A program made the translations under genes and the position numbers. Shown here piece by piece: positions 41,414-49,816 of a stretch of DNA of 64,000 bases; positions within the stretch are counted from its first letter, which is position 1; every line of letters begins with the position of its first letter. The DNA is from an uncultured Collinsella sp. (GTDB lineage: Bacteria; Actinomycetota; Coriobacteriia; Coriobacteriales; Coriobacteriaceae). The DNA is taken from positions 154,639 to 218,638 of the forward strand of contig CAAFZX010000044.1 in assembly GCA_900767675.1 (NCBI GenBank). The letters are read 5' to 3'. The notes beneath the pieces are model-generated. The model ran no database searches. It saw only the letters and a list, made by a program, of their open reading frames with translations, and was not told the DNA's origin.

Positions 41414-42580
41414 ATGTTCAACATCAACAGCACGCTCAGCCGTAGGAACTTTCTCGCCGGCGCTGCGGCGCTCGGCAGCACCGCCGCACTCGCTGGTTGC
41501 TCGTCGGGTGGCTCGGACGGCGGCTCCGCCGATGACGGCAAGACCTTCAAGATCGGTGTCATCGGCCCTCTGACCGGCGCCGCGGCAACCTATGGCGTTT
41601 CGGCCGAGAAGGGTGCCAAGCTTGCCGCCAAGGATTTCTCGACCAAGGATCTCAAGCTCTCGCTTAAGTCCGAGGATGACGTCGCCGACGGCGAGAAGGC
41701 TATCAACGCCTTAAATACCCTGTGCGACTGGGGCATGCAGGCGCTCGTCGGCCCCGTCACGACTGGTGCCGCCGTCGCTGTCTCGGGCGAGATCGCCGAC
41801 GATATGCTCATGGTCACGCCCTCTGCTTCGTCCCTCGACGTCACCAAGGACAAGACCACGGTTTTCCAGGTTTGCTTTACCGACCCCACCATGGGCGCGA
41901 GTGCTGCCAAGTTTTTGGCCGAGAAGTATGCAGACGCCAAGATCGCCCTGTTTTACAACTCCGGCGATACGTACAGCTCGGGTGTTGCCGATGCCTTTGC
42001 CGAGCAGGCCAAGGAGTCCAAACTTGATATCGTCGATACCGAGACCTTTAAGGACGACTCCTCCACGAGCTTTACCAACCAGCTCACCAAGGCCAAGGAG
42101 GCCGGCGCCACGCTCATCTTTGCGCCGATCTACTACACGCCGGCGTCCGTCCTGCTCAAGAACGCCAAGGACATGGGATACGACATGACCCTCATGGGTA
42201 CCGACGGCATGGACGGCCTGCTCTCCGTTGAGGGCTTCGACACCTCTCTTGCCGAGGGCGTGCTGCTCATGACCCCGTTCTCTGCCGACGATGAGAAGAA
42301 CGCCGACTTCGTCAAGGCCTATAAGGATGCCTACGACGAGACGCCTAACCAGTTTGCCGCCGACGCCTACGATTGCGTCAACGCCATCGCCGAGGCTATT
42401 GATAAGGCGGGCATCGACATTACGGCTGACGGCGCCGACATTGCCGGCGATCTTGCCAAGGCCATGCGCAAGATCAAGATCGAGGGCCTGACGGGCGAGC
42501 TCACGTGGAACGACGAGGGCCAAGTCGAGAAGCCCGCTACAGCCTATGTGATCCAGGACGGCAAGTACATCGCCGCCTAA
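41414..42580 (+). CDS. livJ: Branched-chain amino-acid ABC transporter, binding lipoprotein 1
   Basis: A 388-residue periplasmic-binding-like lipoprotein of the LivJ/LivK (Peripla_BP_6) type. The N-terminus has a twin-arginine-type start SRRNFLAGAAAL and a lipobox LAGCSS with the acylated Cys near 29, followed by a Gly/Ser/Asp linker. The body begins FKIGVIGPLTGAAATYG and includes the ligand-pocket strands VGPVTTGAAVAVS and VTPSASS. AAAGGGGG precedes the ATG. It is closely similar throughout to the product of the next gene, showing a tandem duplication. A hairpin without T-run follows. Confidence 0.9.
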   Translation: MFNINSTLSRRNFLAGAAALGSTAALAGCSSGGSDGGSADDGKTFKIGVIGPLTGAAATYGVSAEKGAKLAAKDFSTKDLKLSLKSEDDVADGEKAINALNTLCDWGMQALVGPVTTGAAVAVSGEIADDMLMVTPSASSLDVTKDKTTVFQVCFTDPTMGASAAKFLAEKYADAKIALFYNSGDTYSSGVADAFAEQAKESKLDIVDTETFKDDSSTSFTNQLTKAKEAGATLIFAPIYYTPASVLLKNAKDMGYDMTLMGTDGMDGLLSVEGFDTSLAEGVLLMTPFSADDEKNADFVKAYKDAYDETPNQFAADAYDCVNAIAEAIDKAGIDITADGADIAGDLAKAMRKIKIEGLTGELTWNDEGQVEKPATAYVIQDGKYIAA

Positions 42581-42586
42581 GTGCAT

Positions 42587-42615
42587 ATACAACGAGACCG
42601 GTGGGGTCGTTGTAT
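42587..42615 (+). terminator. Hairpin after the first binding-protein gene
   Basis: ATACAACGAGACC and GGGTCGTTGTAT can pair with one bulge. No T-run follows, so it may be an mRNA end-stabilising hairpin rather than a strong terminator. The following AT-rich gap to 42851 (with repeated ATAAA(T/C) words near 42680-42716) probably holds a promoter for the second binding protein. Confidence 0.5.
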
Positions 42616-42851
42616 TCAGGACGAGGACGCTTGTAACAGAACAGAAACATTACTTTCACACAATAAAGTGGCTAAACTGCATAAACTAATAGAAATACGC
42701 ATAAATACGGATAAATGGACAAAACAAAAGAAAAGTTGAAATAATCGCCACTTTTCTCAACTAAAGCGTCTACTATTTTGCGAACGCCGAACACGGCGAA
42801 GGATGGCCTGTCGGGTAACCGAAACCCGACGAGATTTGAGAGGAGAGCCGC

Positions 42852-44039
42852 ATGTCGAGCCTCACCGGTAAGTCATTGAACCCTGTTATGAATCGCAGGA
42901 GCGTTATCGCGAGCGCAGCAGGTCTGGGGGCGATGTCCATTCTAGCTGGCTGCTCCTCCAACGGCGGCGACAGCGGTTCCGCTTCGGGCGACGCTTCGTT
43001 TAAGATCGGCACCATCGGCCCGCTGACCGGCGCCAACGCGTCCTACGGCAAGTCCGTTACCCAGGGTGTCGAGCTTGGCTGCAAGGATTTCTCGACCAAG
43101 GAGCTGCCGCTTGCCAGCAAGGCCGAGGACGACCAGGCCGATGGCGAGAAGGCCGTCAACGCCTTCAACACCCTGCTCGACTGGGGCATGCAGGCCCTCG
43201 TCGGCCCGACTACCACGGGTGCGTCGGTTGCCGTTGCCGCAGAGTGCGGTAACGACCCCAAGACGTTCATGATCACCCCGTCCGCGTCCTCCGAGGACGT
43301 CACCGACGGCAAGGATTGCGTCTTCCAGGTTTGCTTCACTGACCCCAACCAGGGTGTCAACGCTGCCAAGTTCCTGGCGCAGAAGTATGCGGACGAGAAG
43401 TTCGTGCTGTTCTATAACTCCGGCGACGCTTATTCTTCGGGCATCGCAGATTCCTTTAAGGCCCAGGCCGCTGAGTCCAAGCTCGAGGTTGTTGACGAGG
43501 AGACCTTTAAGGACGACTCCGCCACGAGCTTTACCAACCAGCTGACCAAGGCCAAGCAGGCCGGCGCCACCATGATCTTTGCGCCGATCTACTACACGCC
43601 GGCGTCCGTCCTGCTCAAGAACGCCAAGGACATGGGCTACGACGTCAAGATGATGGGCTGCGACGGCATGGACGGCATCCTGGGCGTTGAGGGCTTCGAC
43701 ACCTCCCTTGCCGAGGGCCTGCTGCTCATGACCCCGTTCTCCGCCGACGACGAGAAGAACGCCGACTTCGTCAACGCTTACAAGGATAAGTACGGCGATA
43801 CCCCCGACCAGTTTGCCGCCGACGCCTACGACGGCGTGCACGCGGTGGCCGAGGCCCTCAAGGAGGCCGGTCTTGGTGTCGACGCCGACCCGACCGAGGT
43901 CGCCGAGAAGCTGTCCAAGGCTATGCTCAAGATTACCGTTGACGGTCTGACCGGCAAGCTCACCTGGAACGATAAGGGTCAGGTCCAGAAGGAGCCCACA
44001 GCGTACGTCATCACCGATGGCAAGTACGTACAGGCCTAA
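42852..44039 (+). CDS. livK: Branched-chain amino-acid ABC transporter, binding lipoprotein 2
   Basis: A 395-residue paralogue of the preceding protein. It has MNRRSVIASAAGLGAMS, a lipobox LAGCSS, then the same domain order (FKIGTIGPLTGANASYG, VGPTTTGASVAVA, TPSASSEDVTDG). Identity to the first copy is highest in the C-terminal lobe (IYYTPASVLLKNAKDMGYD is shared). ATG at 42852 follows GAGAGGAG. Differences in the first lobe and in ligand-pocket regions suggest altered specificity. The permease and ATPase genes follow, with an attenuating hairpin between. Confidence 0.9.
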   Translation: MSSLTGKSLNPVMNRRSVIASAAGLGAMSILAGCSSNGGDSGSASGDASFKIGTIGPLTGANASYGKSVTQGVELGCKDFSTKELPLASKAEDDQADGEKAVNAFNTLLDWGMQALVGPTTTGASVAVAAECGNDPKTFMITPSASSEDVTDGKDCVFQVCFTDPNQGVNAAKFLAQKYADEKFVLFYNSGDAYSSGIADSFKAQAAESKLEVVDEETFKDDSATSFTNQLTKAKQAGATMIFAPIYYTPASVLLKNAKDMGYDVKMMGCDGMDGILGVEGFDTSLAEGLLLMTPFSADDEKNADFVNAYKDKYGDTPDQFAADAYDGVHAVAEALKEAGLGVDADPTEVAEKLSKAMLKITVDGLTGKLTWNDKGQVQKEPTAYVITDGKYVQA

Positions 44040-44068
44040 TAAGCCGCCTTACATAGAGCGGTTTTGAT

Positions 44069-44107
44069 CCCAAGCAGGGGAGGTTTTGGCCTTCCCTGCT
44101 TGCTTGG
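44069..44107 (+). terminator. Intra-operon hairpin between binding protein and permease
   Basis: CCAAGCAGGGGAGG and CCTTCCCTGCTTG can pair. It is probably a partial terminator or stabiliser giving more binding protein than permease. A second short inverted repeat, AGGGAC...GTCCCT, follows at about 44113-44132. Confidence 0.55.
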
Positions 44108-44178
44108 TATCTAGGGACAGTGTAACGTCCCTGTTTCATACATTAACTGGAAACCTATTCGAAAGGGGGATGTGGAAC

Positions 44179-45060
44179 ATGACGGTCTTTATCCAATACC
44201 TGGTCAACGGCCTGTCCATGGGCAGCGTCTACGCCATCATCGCGTTGGGCTACACCATGGTCTACGGTATCGCCAAGATGCTCAACTTCGCTCACGGCGA
44301 TGTCATCATGGTCGGTGCCTATGTCTCGTTCTGCGCCACGTCGTATCTCGGCCTCCCGGGCTGGGCATCTGTAGTTCTCTCTTGCGTGGTCTGCACGGTT
44401 CTCGGTGTTCTCATCGAGGGTCTGGCCTACAAGCCGCTGCGCCAAGCAGGCCCGCTGGCCGTTCTGATCACGGCCATCGGCGTGTCTTACTTCCTGCAGA
44501 ACGCCGCGCAGCTTCTGTGGGGCGCCACGCCCAAGAACTTCACTTCGCTCGTCACCTTCCAGGTGCCGGAGTTCTTGGCCAAGTTCAATGTAAGCGCCGT
44601 TTCGCTCGTCACCATCGTCGCCTGCCTGGTTATCATGGCCGGTCTGATGTTCTTTACAGGTAAGACCAAGATGGGCAAGGCCATGCGCGCCGTGTCCGAG
44701 GACAAGGCAGCCGCTCAGCTCATGGGCATCAACGTCAACCGTACCATCTCTATGACGTTTGCCATCGGCTCCGCCCTTGCCGCCATCGCCGGTGTGCTCC
44801 TGTGCTCCTACTCGCCGGTCCTGCAACCCACCACGGGCGCCATGCCTGGCATCAAGGCCTTCGACGCCGCCGTCTTCGGCGGTATCGGCTCCATCCCCGG
44901 TGCCTTTGTCGGTGGCATTCTCATCGGCATCATCGAGGCGATGGCACAGGCTTACATTTCCACGAGCCTTGCCAACTCCATCGTCTTTGGTGTTTTGATC
45001 ATCGTCCTGCTCGTCAAGCCTGCCGGCCTCTTGGGCAAGTACGTCCCCGAGAAGGTGTAG
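44179..45060 (+). CDS. livH: Branched-chain amino-acid ABC transporter permease LivH
   Basis: A protein of about 293 residues with eight hydrophobic helices and family signatures LVNGLSMGSVYAIIALGYTM, GIAKMLNFAHGDVIM and the EAA-like segment RAVSEDKAAAQLMGINV. The start ATG 44179 lies nine bases after AAAGGGGG; in-frame ATGs at 44170 and 44086 are less suited. It forms the translocation pore with LivM. Confidence 0.95.
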   Translation: MTVFIQYLVNGLSMGSVYAIIALGYTMVYGIAKMLNFAHGDVIMVGAYVSFCATSYLGLPGWASVVLSCVVCTVLGVLIEGLAYKPLRQAGPLAVLITAIGVSYFLQNAAQLLWGATPKNFTSLVTFQVPEFLAKFNVSAVSLVTIVACLVIMAGLMFFTGKTKMGKAMRAVSEDKAAAQLMGINVNRTISMTFAIGSALAAIAGVLLCSYSPVLQPTTGAMPGIKAFDAAVFGGIGSIPGAFVGGILIGIIEAMAQAYISTSLANSIVFGVLIIVLLVKPAGLLGKYVPEKV

Positions 45061-45069
45061 GTGAGCGTT

Positions 45070-46149
45070 ATGAAGTTTCTTAAAGACAAGCAGACGCGTC
45101 ACGACTTTGTTACGTACGCCATGTGCCTTGTGGCGTTCGCCATCGTGTTCTTTATGCAGTCCAACCATATGATTCCGCGCATGATCGCCGGTCAGCTGGT
45201 TCCCATCACGGCCTATATCGTCATGGCCATCTCCCTTAACCTCGTCGTCGGCATCGCGGGCGACTTGTCGCTGGGCCACGCGGGCTTTATGAGCGTCGGC
45301 GCCTATACGGGCATCGTTACCGCGGTCGCCCTCGAGAGCGCCGTTCCCTCCGATCCGGTGCGCCTTATCATCAGTATCGTGGTCGGCGCCATCGCTGCCG
45401 CCATCCTGGGCTTCTTGATCGGCATCCCGGTCCTGCGCCTGAGCGGCGACTATCTGGCCATCGTGACCCTGGCTTTTGGCGAGATCATCAAAGAGATCGT
45501 CACCTGCCTTATCGTGGGTGTCGACTCCCGCGGCCTGCATGTGATCTTTAACATCACGGGTAACTCCACGATCGACGACCTGCACCTGCTCGAGGACGGC
45601 ACCGCCATCATCAAGGGCGCGCAGGGCGCATCGGGCGTGTCGACCTATTCGACCTTCCTTGCCGGCGCCATCCTGGTCATGGTCGCGCTCGTGATTGTAC
45701 TCAACCTGGTCCGCAGCCGTACCGGCCGTGCCATTATGGCCGTGCGCGACAACAAGATCGCTGCCGAGTCCGTGGGTATCTCCGTCACCGAGTACCGCAT
45801 GATCGCCTTCGTGGTTTCCGCCGCTCTCGCCGGTGCTGCCGGAGCCCTCTTCGGCGGTAACTTCTCGCAGCTCTCCGCCACTAAGTTCGACTTCAACACG
45901 TCCATCCTCATCCTGGTGTTCGTGGTCCTGGGCGGTCTGGGCAATATGCGCGGCTCCGTCATCGCCGCGGCACTGCTCACGGTGCTCCCCGAGCTGCTCC
46001 GTCAGTTCTCGGACTACCGCATGCTCATCTACGCCATCGTGCTGATTCTGGTTATGATCTTTACCAACAACCCGCAGCTCAAGGCGTTCTTCGGTCGCGT
46101 CAAGGACCGCTTTGCTCCCAAGAAGGAGGTGGCAGCCGATGCCCAGTAA
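45070..46149 (+). CDS. livM: Branched-chain amino-acid ABC transporter permease LivM
   Basis: A protein of about 359 residues with nine or ten helices. Family features are AISLNLVVGIAGDLSLGHAGFMSVGAY split over helices 2-3, LSGDYLAIVTLAFGEI and the coupling loop RAIMAVRDNKIAAESVGI. The start is ATG 45070 with AGGTGAG upstream, or GTG 45061 immediately after the livH stop. Its last codons overlap livG by 11 bases. Confidence 0.95.
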   Translation: MKFLKDKQTRHDFVTYAMCLVAFAIVFFMQSNHMIPRMIAGQLVPITAYIVMAISLNLVVGIAGDLSLGHAGFMSVGAYTGIVTAVALESAVPSDPVRLIISIVVGAIAAAILGFLIGIPVLRLSGDYLAIVTLAFGEIIKEIVTCLIVGVDSRGLHVIFNITGNSTIDDLHLLEDGTAIIKGAQGASGVSTYSTFLAGAILVMVALVIVLNLVRSRTGRAIMAVRDNKIAAESVGISVTEYRMIAFVVSAALAGAAGALFGGNFSQLSATKFDFNTSILILVFVVLGGLGNMRGSVIAAALLTVLPELLRQFSDYRMLIYAIVLILVMIFTNNPQLKAFFGRVKDRFAPKKEVAADAQ

Positions 46150-46999
46150 ATTTGAGTTCAACAAGGGCAAGATGGTCCCGTATCCTTCTGGCGCCATCGT
46201 TCCCGACCGCGACCTGGGCGAGCGCCCGGCACTCGAGTGCATCCACCTGGGAATTGAGTTCGGTGGCCTTAAGGCAGTCGACGACTTTAGCCTGACTATC
46301 GGCAAGACAGAGATCGCCGGTCTCATCGGTCCCAACGGTGCCGGTAAGACCACGGTCTTCAACCTGCTCACCAAGGTGTATCAGCCCACGCACGGCACCA
46401 TCCTGCTTGACGGCGAGGACACCTCGGGCAAGTCGGTCTATCAGGTCAACCGTATGGGCATCGCCCGTACCTTCCAGAACATCCGCCTGTTCAACACCAT
46501 GACGGTGGAGGACAACGTCAAGGTCGGTTTGCACAATCAGGAGCGCTACTCCGGTTTTGAGGGCGTGCTGCGCCTGCCGACGTATTGGAAGCACGAGAAG
46601 GCCGCCCACGAGCGCGCCATGGAGCTGCTGTCCATTTTTGACATGGAGCACCTGGCAAATGAGCAGGCCGGCTCGCTGCCTTACGGCGCTCAACGTCGTC
46701 TGGAGATCGTCCGCGCGCTTGCCACCAACCCCAAGCTACTGCTGCTCGACGAGCCTGCCGCCGGCATGAACCCGTCCGAGACTGCCGAGCTCATGGAGAA
46801 CATCGTCAAGATCCGCGACACCTTTGGCATCGCCATCATGCTTATCGAGCATGATATGTCGCTCGTCATGAACATCTGCGAGGGCATCTGCGTGCTCAAC
46901 TTTGGTAAGGTCATCGCCAAGGGCACGGCCGAGGAGATCCAGAACAACGACGCCGTTATCGAGGCGTATCTGGGTAAGCAGGATAAGGGGGAGAACTAA
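46139..46999 (+). CDS. livG: Branched-chain amino-acid ABC transporter ATPase LivG
   Basis: A 286-residue ABC ATPase with Walker A GPNGAGKTT, the Q-loop in ARTFQNIRLF, a variant signature LPYGAQRRLEI (instead of LSGGQ), Walker B LLLLDEPAAGM and the H-loop in LIEHDMS. The start ATG 46139 follows AAGGAGG inside the end of livM. An unusual 30-residue N-terminal extension (MPSKFEFNKGKMVPYPSGAI) precedes the ABC domain. It pairs with LivF to power uptake. Confidence 0.95.
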   Translation: MPSKFEFNKGKMVPYPSGAIVPDRDLGERPALECIHLGIEFGGLKAVDDFSLTIGKTEIAGLIGPNGAGKTTVFNLLTKVYQPTHGTILLDGEDTSGKSVYQVNRMGIARTFQNIRLFNTMTVEDNVKVGLHNQERYSGFEGVLRLPTYWKHEKAAHERAMELLSIFDMEHLANEQAGSLPYGAQRRLEIVRALATNPKLLLLDEPAAGMNPSETAELMENIVKIRDTFGIAIMLIEHDMSLVMNICEGICVLNFGKVIAKGTAEEIQNNDAVIEAYLGKQDKGEN

Positions 47000-47713
47000 A
47001 TGGCAGAGCCGATGCTTTCCGTCTACAACATCAACGTCTGGTACGGCGCTATCCACGCCATCAAGGACATCTCCTTTAACGTTAACGAGGGCGAGATCGT
47101 GGCTCTGATCGGCGCGAACGGCGCCGGTAAGTCCACGACGCTTAAAACCATCTCGGGCCTGCTGCGTTCCAAGACCGGCTCCATCAAGTTTATGGGCGAG
47201 GACATTACCCATACGCCTGCCGATAAACTGGTGGGCAAGGGCCTGGCCCAGGTTCCCGAGGGCCGTCGCGCCTTTTTGCAGATGACGGTCGAGGAGAACC
47301 TGGAGATGGGCGCCTACACGCAGCCCAAGTCCACGGTGGCTCCGGGCCTTGAGCGCGTCTACGAGCAGTTCCCGCGCCTTAAGGAGCGCCGTCGCCAGGT
47401 CGCCGGCACCCTTTCGGGCGGCGAACAGCAGATGCTCGTTATGGGGCGCGCCCTTATGAGCAACCCCAAGCTGCTCATGCTCGATGAGCCTTCCATGGGT
47501 CTGGCGCCGATTCTGATTGAGCAGATCTTCCAGATTGTCGAGGACCTGCACAAGGCCGGTACCACGGTGCTTCTGGTCGAGCAGAACGCCCAGATGGCGC
47601 TTTCAATCGCCACGCGCGGCTACGTGCTCGAGACCGGCAAGATCACCATGACCGGCACCGGCCAAGAGCTCCTACACGACGATAACGTCCGCAAAGCTTA
47701 CCTCGGAGGCTAG
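47000..47713 (+). CDS. livF: Branched-chain amino-acid ABC transporter ATPase LivF
   Basis: A 237-residue ABC ATPase with Walker A GANGAGKSTTLK, signature LSGGEQQMLVMGRAL, Walker B LLMLDEPSMGL and the switch in LLVEQNAQMAL. The ATG follows the livG stop directly, with GGGGGAG upstream. It is the last gene of the liv operon and is followed by a strong terminator. Confidence 0.95.
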   Translation: MAEPMLSVYNINVWYGAIHAIKDISFNVNEGEIVALIGANGAGKSTTLKTISGLLRSKTGSIKFMGEDITHTPADKLVGKGLAQVPEGRRAFLQMTVEENLEMGAYTQPKSTVAPGLERVYEQFPRLKERRRQVAGTLSGGEQQMLVMGRALMSNPKLLMLDEPSMGLAPILIEQIFQIVEDLHKAGTTVLLVEQNAQMALSIATRGYVLETGKITMTGTGQELLHDDNVRKAYLGG

Positions 47714-47723
47714 CCAATCCAAC

Positions 47724-47762
47724 AAAAGGGGCGCTGACTATCCCGGTCAGCGCCCCTTTTTT
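47724..47762 (+). terminator. Rho-independent terminator of the liv operon
   Basis: AGGGGCGCTGAC and GTCAGCGCCCCT pair around a short loop and are followed by a TTTTTT run. Confidence 0.9.
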
Positions 47763-47831
47763 AAGTTGCGGTGAAATAGGGACTAAATGAAGGCTCCAGA
47801 GGCCAAAACAGTCCCTATTCCACCGCAACTT
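47763..47831. repeat. Palindromic repeat, copy 1 (left of propeller gene)
   Basis: Inverted 22-base arms with one mismatch, starting AAGTTGCGGTG and ending CACCGCAACTT, enclose a 25-base centre with CTCCAGAGG. A near-identical copy in the same orientation is at 49691-49758, and similarity continues about 28 bases past the right arm in both (TCAT(T)GGGG...GA(C/T)...CCGTC). Confidence 0.8.
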
Positions 47832-47876
47832 CATTGGGGCGTGCGACGATGACCGTCCCAAATTAGCACCCCTGCA

Positions 47877-47930
47877 CCAACCACCAAGGCCCCGTTCCAG
47901 AATGTGCCGGAACGGGGCCTTGGTGGTTGG
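47877..47930. terminator. Large perfect hairpin downstream of propeller gene
   Basis: Perfect 22-bp arms (beginning CCAACCACCAAGG) around a 10-base loop. On the minus strand it lies 20 bases after the stop of the gene at 47951-49546. There is no T-run in that direction, whereas on the plus strand it is followed by GGCTATTGGGTTTTT. It may be a bidirectional terminator or another repeat element. Confidence 0.6.
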
Positions 47931-47950
47931 GGCTATTGGGTTTTTGTTCG

Positions 47951-49546
47951 CTAGTCTACTTTTTGTCCGCATGTGGGACAGAACTGGGCTTCGGGTACGA
48001 GCGGGGTTCCGCAGTGACGGCAGAAGCGGGCAGGCTCGGCCGGAGCTGCTGGTGCCGTCGGCATCGCAGGCGCTGCGGGCGGAACGACGTTCTGCTGGGC
48101 GCGCTTCTGACGGCGACGCTGCTTGCGCTGAGGCTTGGGCACTGCGGCTGTCACACCGTTCGCGGTCTTTGCGCGCTTCTTGCGGATGCAAAGGATAACG
48201 ATCGCGCCACCGATGATGAGGACGATCGCCACGCCACCGCCAATAACAAATGGCAGGTGAGTCTGGACAAAGTACAGCACATCCTCGGGCAGGGAATGGG
48301 GGATATTGGACTTATAGATGTTCACGTGGACCGTCGCAGGGTCGTTTTCATCATTATAGGTTTCCAAAATCCTACGATCACCGTCCATGAACCAAAGATC
48401 GGACCAATGAGAGCCAAACTCGCTCTTTGCTCCGGTTTTTGCATCAGCTAGGCATGCCGAGTCTTTGTCACCATCTGTGCTTACTCCGAGCAGGGCCTTA
48501 CCGTCATTTGAGATGTCTTTGAGGTATCCGCCGCCGAAGGGGAAGGCGGTCGAGCTAATAATCTCTTCCTTTCCCAAATCATAGACGCCAACGTTTGCAT
48601 CATTATCGTTTAGGTCGTAATAACCTTCAGCCTCTTCAAATAGCTCGTTTGACCCTCTTTTTATATAGATTGGGTAGAACTTGACTGATTCCGAGTAGAA
48701 ATTATTAGGAGCATGCTCATCGTCATTGAGAAGAACGCTCATGTTTCCATCGCGGTCAGCTTTTATTAGTGCAATGTCGCTCTGAAGATAAATGTCGTCC
48801 GAGTTAGAACTGAGGGTAATGTTGTAGATATTCGAAGACCTATCATCCTTTTTTACGTTGACGGTCTTTAATTCTGTTGACCCTGTATCACAGTTGAAAA
48901 CCCTAAGTGCAACGACGCCGTCCTCGGTATTGTCCTGTAAGGCATATAGGCGGCTCATGTCTTTTGAGTAACTGTACCACCAAGAGTCATCTTTATCTGG
49001 CTGGTATGTCTGGACCAGTTTGTCGGATTCAAGATCATAGATTTCGACCATTTTGGGATCGCCTTCATTGTCATAGTGCTCCACGGCAGCTCTATTGCCA
49101 TCATCGGAGACGGTTACATTGGTGTAGGCATATTTGGCCGAAGTGATGGGATGGACTGTTTGGGTCTGGTTGTCTGGTGAGAATACGAATAAATTATTAC
49201 CGTCTTCCCAGTAGAGCTGATCGCTATCGGTGAGATATGCGTAATCAAGGCATTCATCTGATATATCGATGGGGCTCATGCTGCCATCATTGAAATTGAT
49301 AAGGGATATTGTCTTTCGGTTGATATCGTCATCGTAGTCGTACAGATAGCCGAACTTTGTATGGCCGTTCGTGCGGATATCCGAGTATTCACTACTTACC
49401 TTAAAGCTATTTGACTTCTCAAGCTCAGGCGTTGGTACGCTGCCGCCGGCTAATGCTGCAGGAGGGGATGCGAGCGGAGACAAGGCTGCGATCAGGCCGA
49501 TGGCGACTGCCGCGATCCTTCCGCTCTTTTGGATGCTCTTAAACAT
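47951..49546 (-). CDS. Membrane protein with extracellular propeller-like region and cytoplasmic zinc ribbon
   Basis: A 531-residue protein with a signal peptide (IAAVAIGLIAALSPLASPPAALA), an extracytoplasmic region of about 390 residues rich in Asp, Tyr and Ser with repeated short strands (YLYDYDDDINRKTISLINF, TVSDDGNRAAVEHYD, ISNDGKALLGVS) resembling WD40/TolB-like blades, one transmembrane helix (FVIGGGVAIVLIIGGAIVILCI, about 430-451), a basic Lys/Arg stretch, a Pro/Ala linker, and a C-terminal zinc ribbon FCRHCGTPLVPEAQFCPTCG. AGGAAAGG precedes the ATG. It is AT-richer than its neighbours and sits between two direct copies of a palindromic repeat, suggesting acquisition. Function unknown. 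Confidence 0.75.
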   Translation of the reverse strand: MFKSIQKSGRIAAVAIGLIAALSPLASPPAALAGGSVPTPELEKSNSFKVSSEYSDIRTNGHTKFGYLYDYDDDINRKTISLINFNDGSMSPIDISDECLDYAYLTDSDQLYWEDGNNLFVFSPDNQTQTVHPITSAKYAYTNVTVSDDGNRAAVEHYDNEGDPKMVEIYDLESDKLVQTYQPDKDDSWWYSYSKDMSRLYALQDNTEDGVVALRVFNCDTGSTELKTVNVKKDDRSSNIYNITLSSNSDDIYLQSDIALIKADRDGNMSVLLNDDEHAPNNFYSESVKFYPIYIKRGSNELFEEAEGYYDLNDNDANVGVYDLGKEEIISSTAFPFGGGYLKDISNDGKALLGVSTDGDKDSACLADAKTGAKSEFGSHWSDLWFMDGDRRILETYNDENDPATVHVNIYKSNIPHSLPEDVLYFVQTHLPFVIGGGVAIVLIIGGAIVILCIRKKRAKTANGVTAAVPKPQRKQRRRQKRAQQNVVPPAAPAMPTAPAAPAEPARFCRHCGTPLVPEAQFCPTCGQKVD

Positions 49547-49690
49547 GGCAATCCTTTCCTCTGGATTCGAATGACGATACTGCCATGGTTAATCGGGATT
49601 CGAAAATCTTGTTGCGCAACATTCACCATCGGCAACATTTTTCAGCCAGCCGTAATGATCCGTTTTCCTCCGTCCCCGAGGGATCATTTG

Positions 49691-49758
49691 AGTTGCGGTG
49701 AAATAGGGACTGAATACGGGCTCCAGAGGCCAAAACAGTCCCTATTCCACCGCAACTT
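49691..49758. repeat. Palindromic repeat, copy 2 (right of propeller gene)
   Basis: Same element and same orientation as 47763-47831, lying between the start of the propeller gene and cutC in the 270-bp gap 49547-49816. The centre again contains CTCCAGAGG with small differences. The rest of the gap shows no gene; promoters for both divergent genes must lie here. Confidence 0.8.
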
Positions 49759-49816
49759 CATGGGGATGTGTGACAATGCCCGTCGGAAAACATCTGCTGT
49801 CTTTGGGGGTCTATCT

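Noticed and set aside
44155..46374. A 739-codon minus-strand open frame across livH, livM and livG
   Set aside because: Very rich in Asp, His, Gly and Arg and spans three well-supported genes in the opposite sense; a codon-bias artefact.
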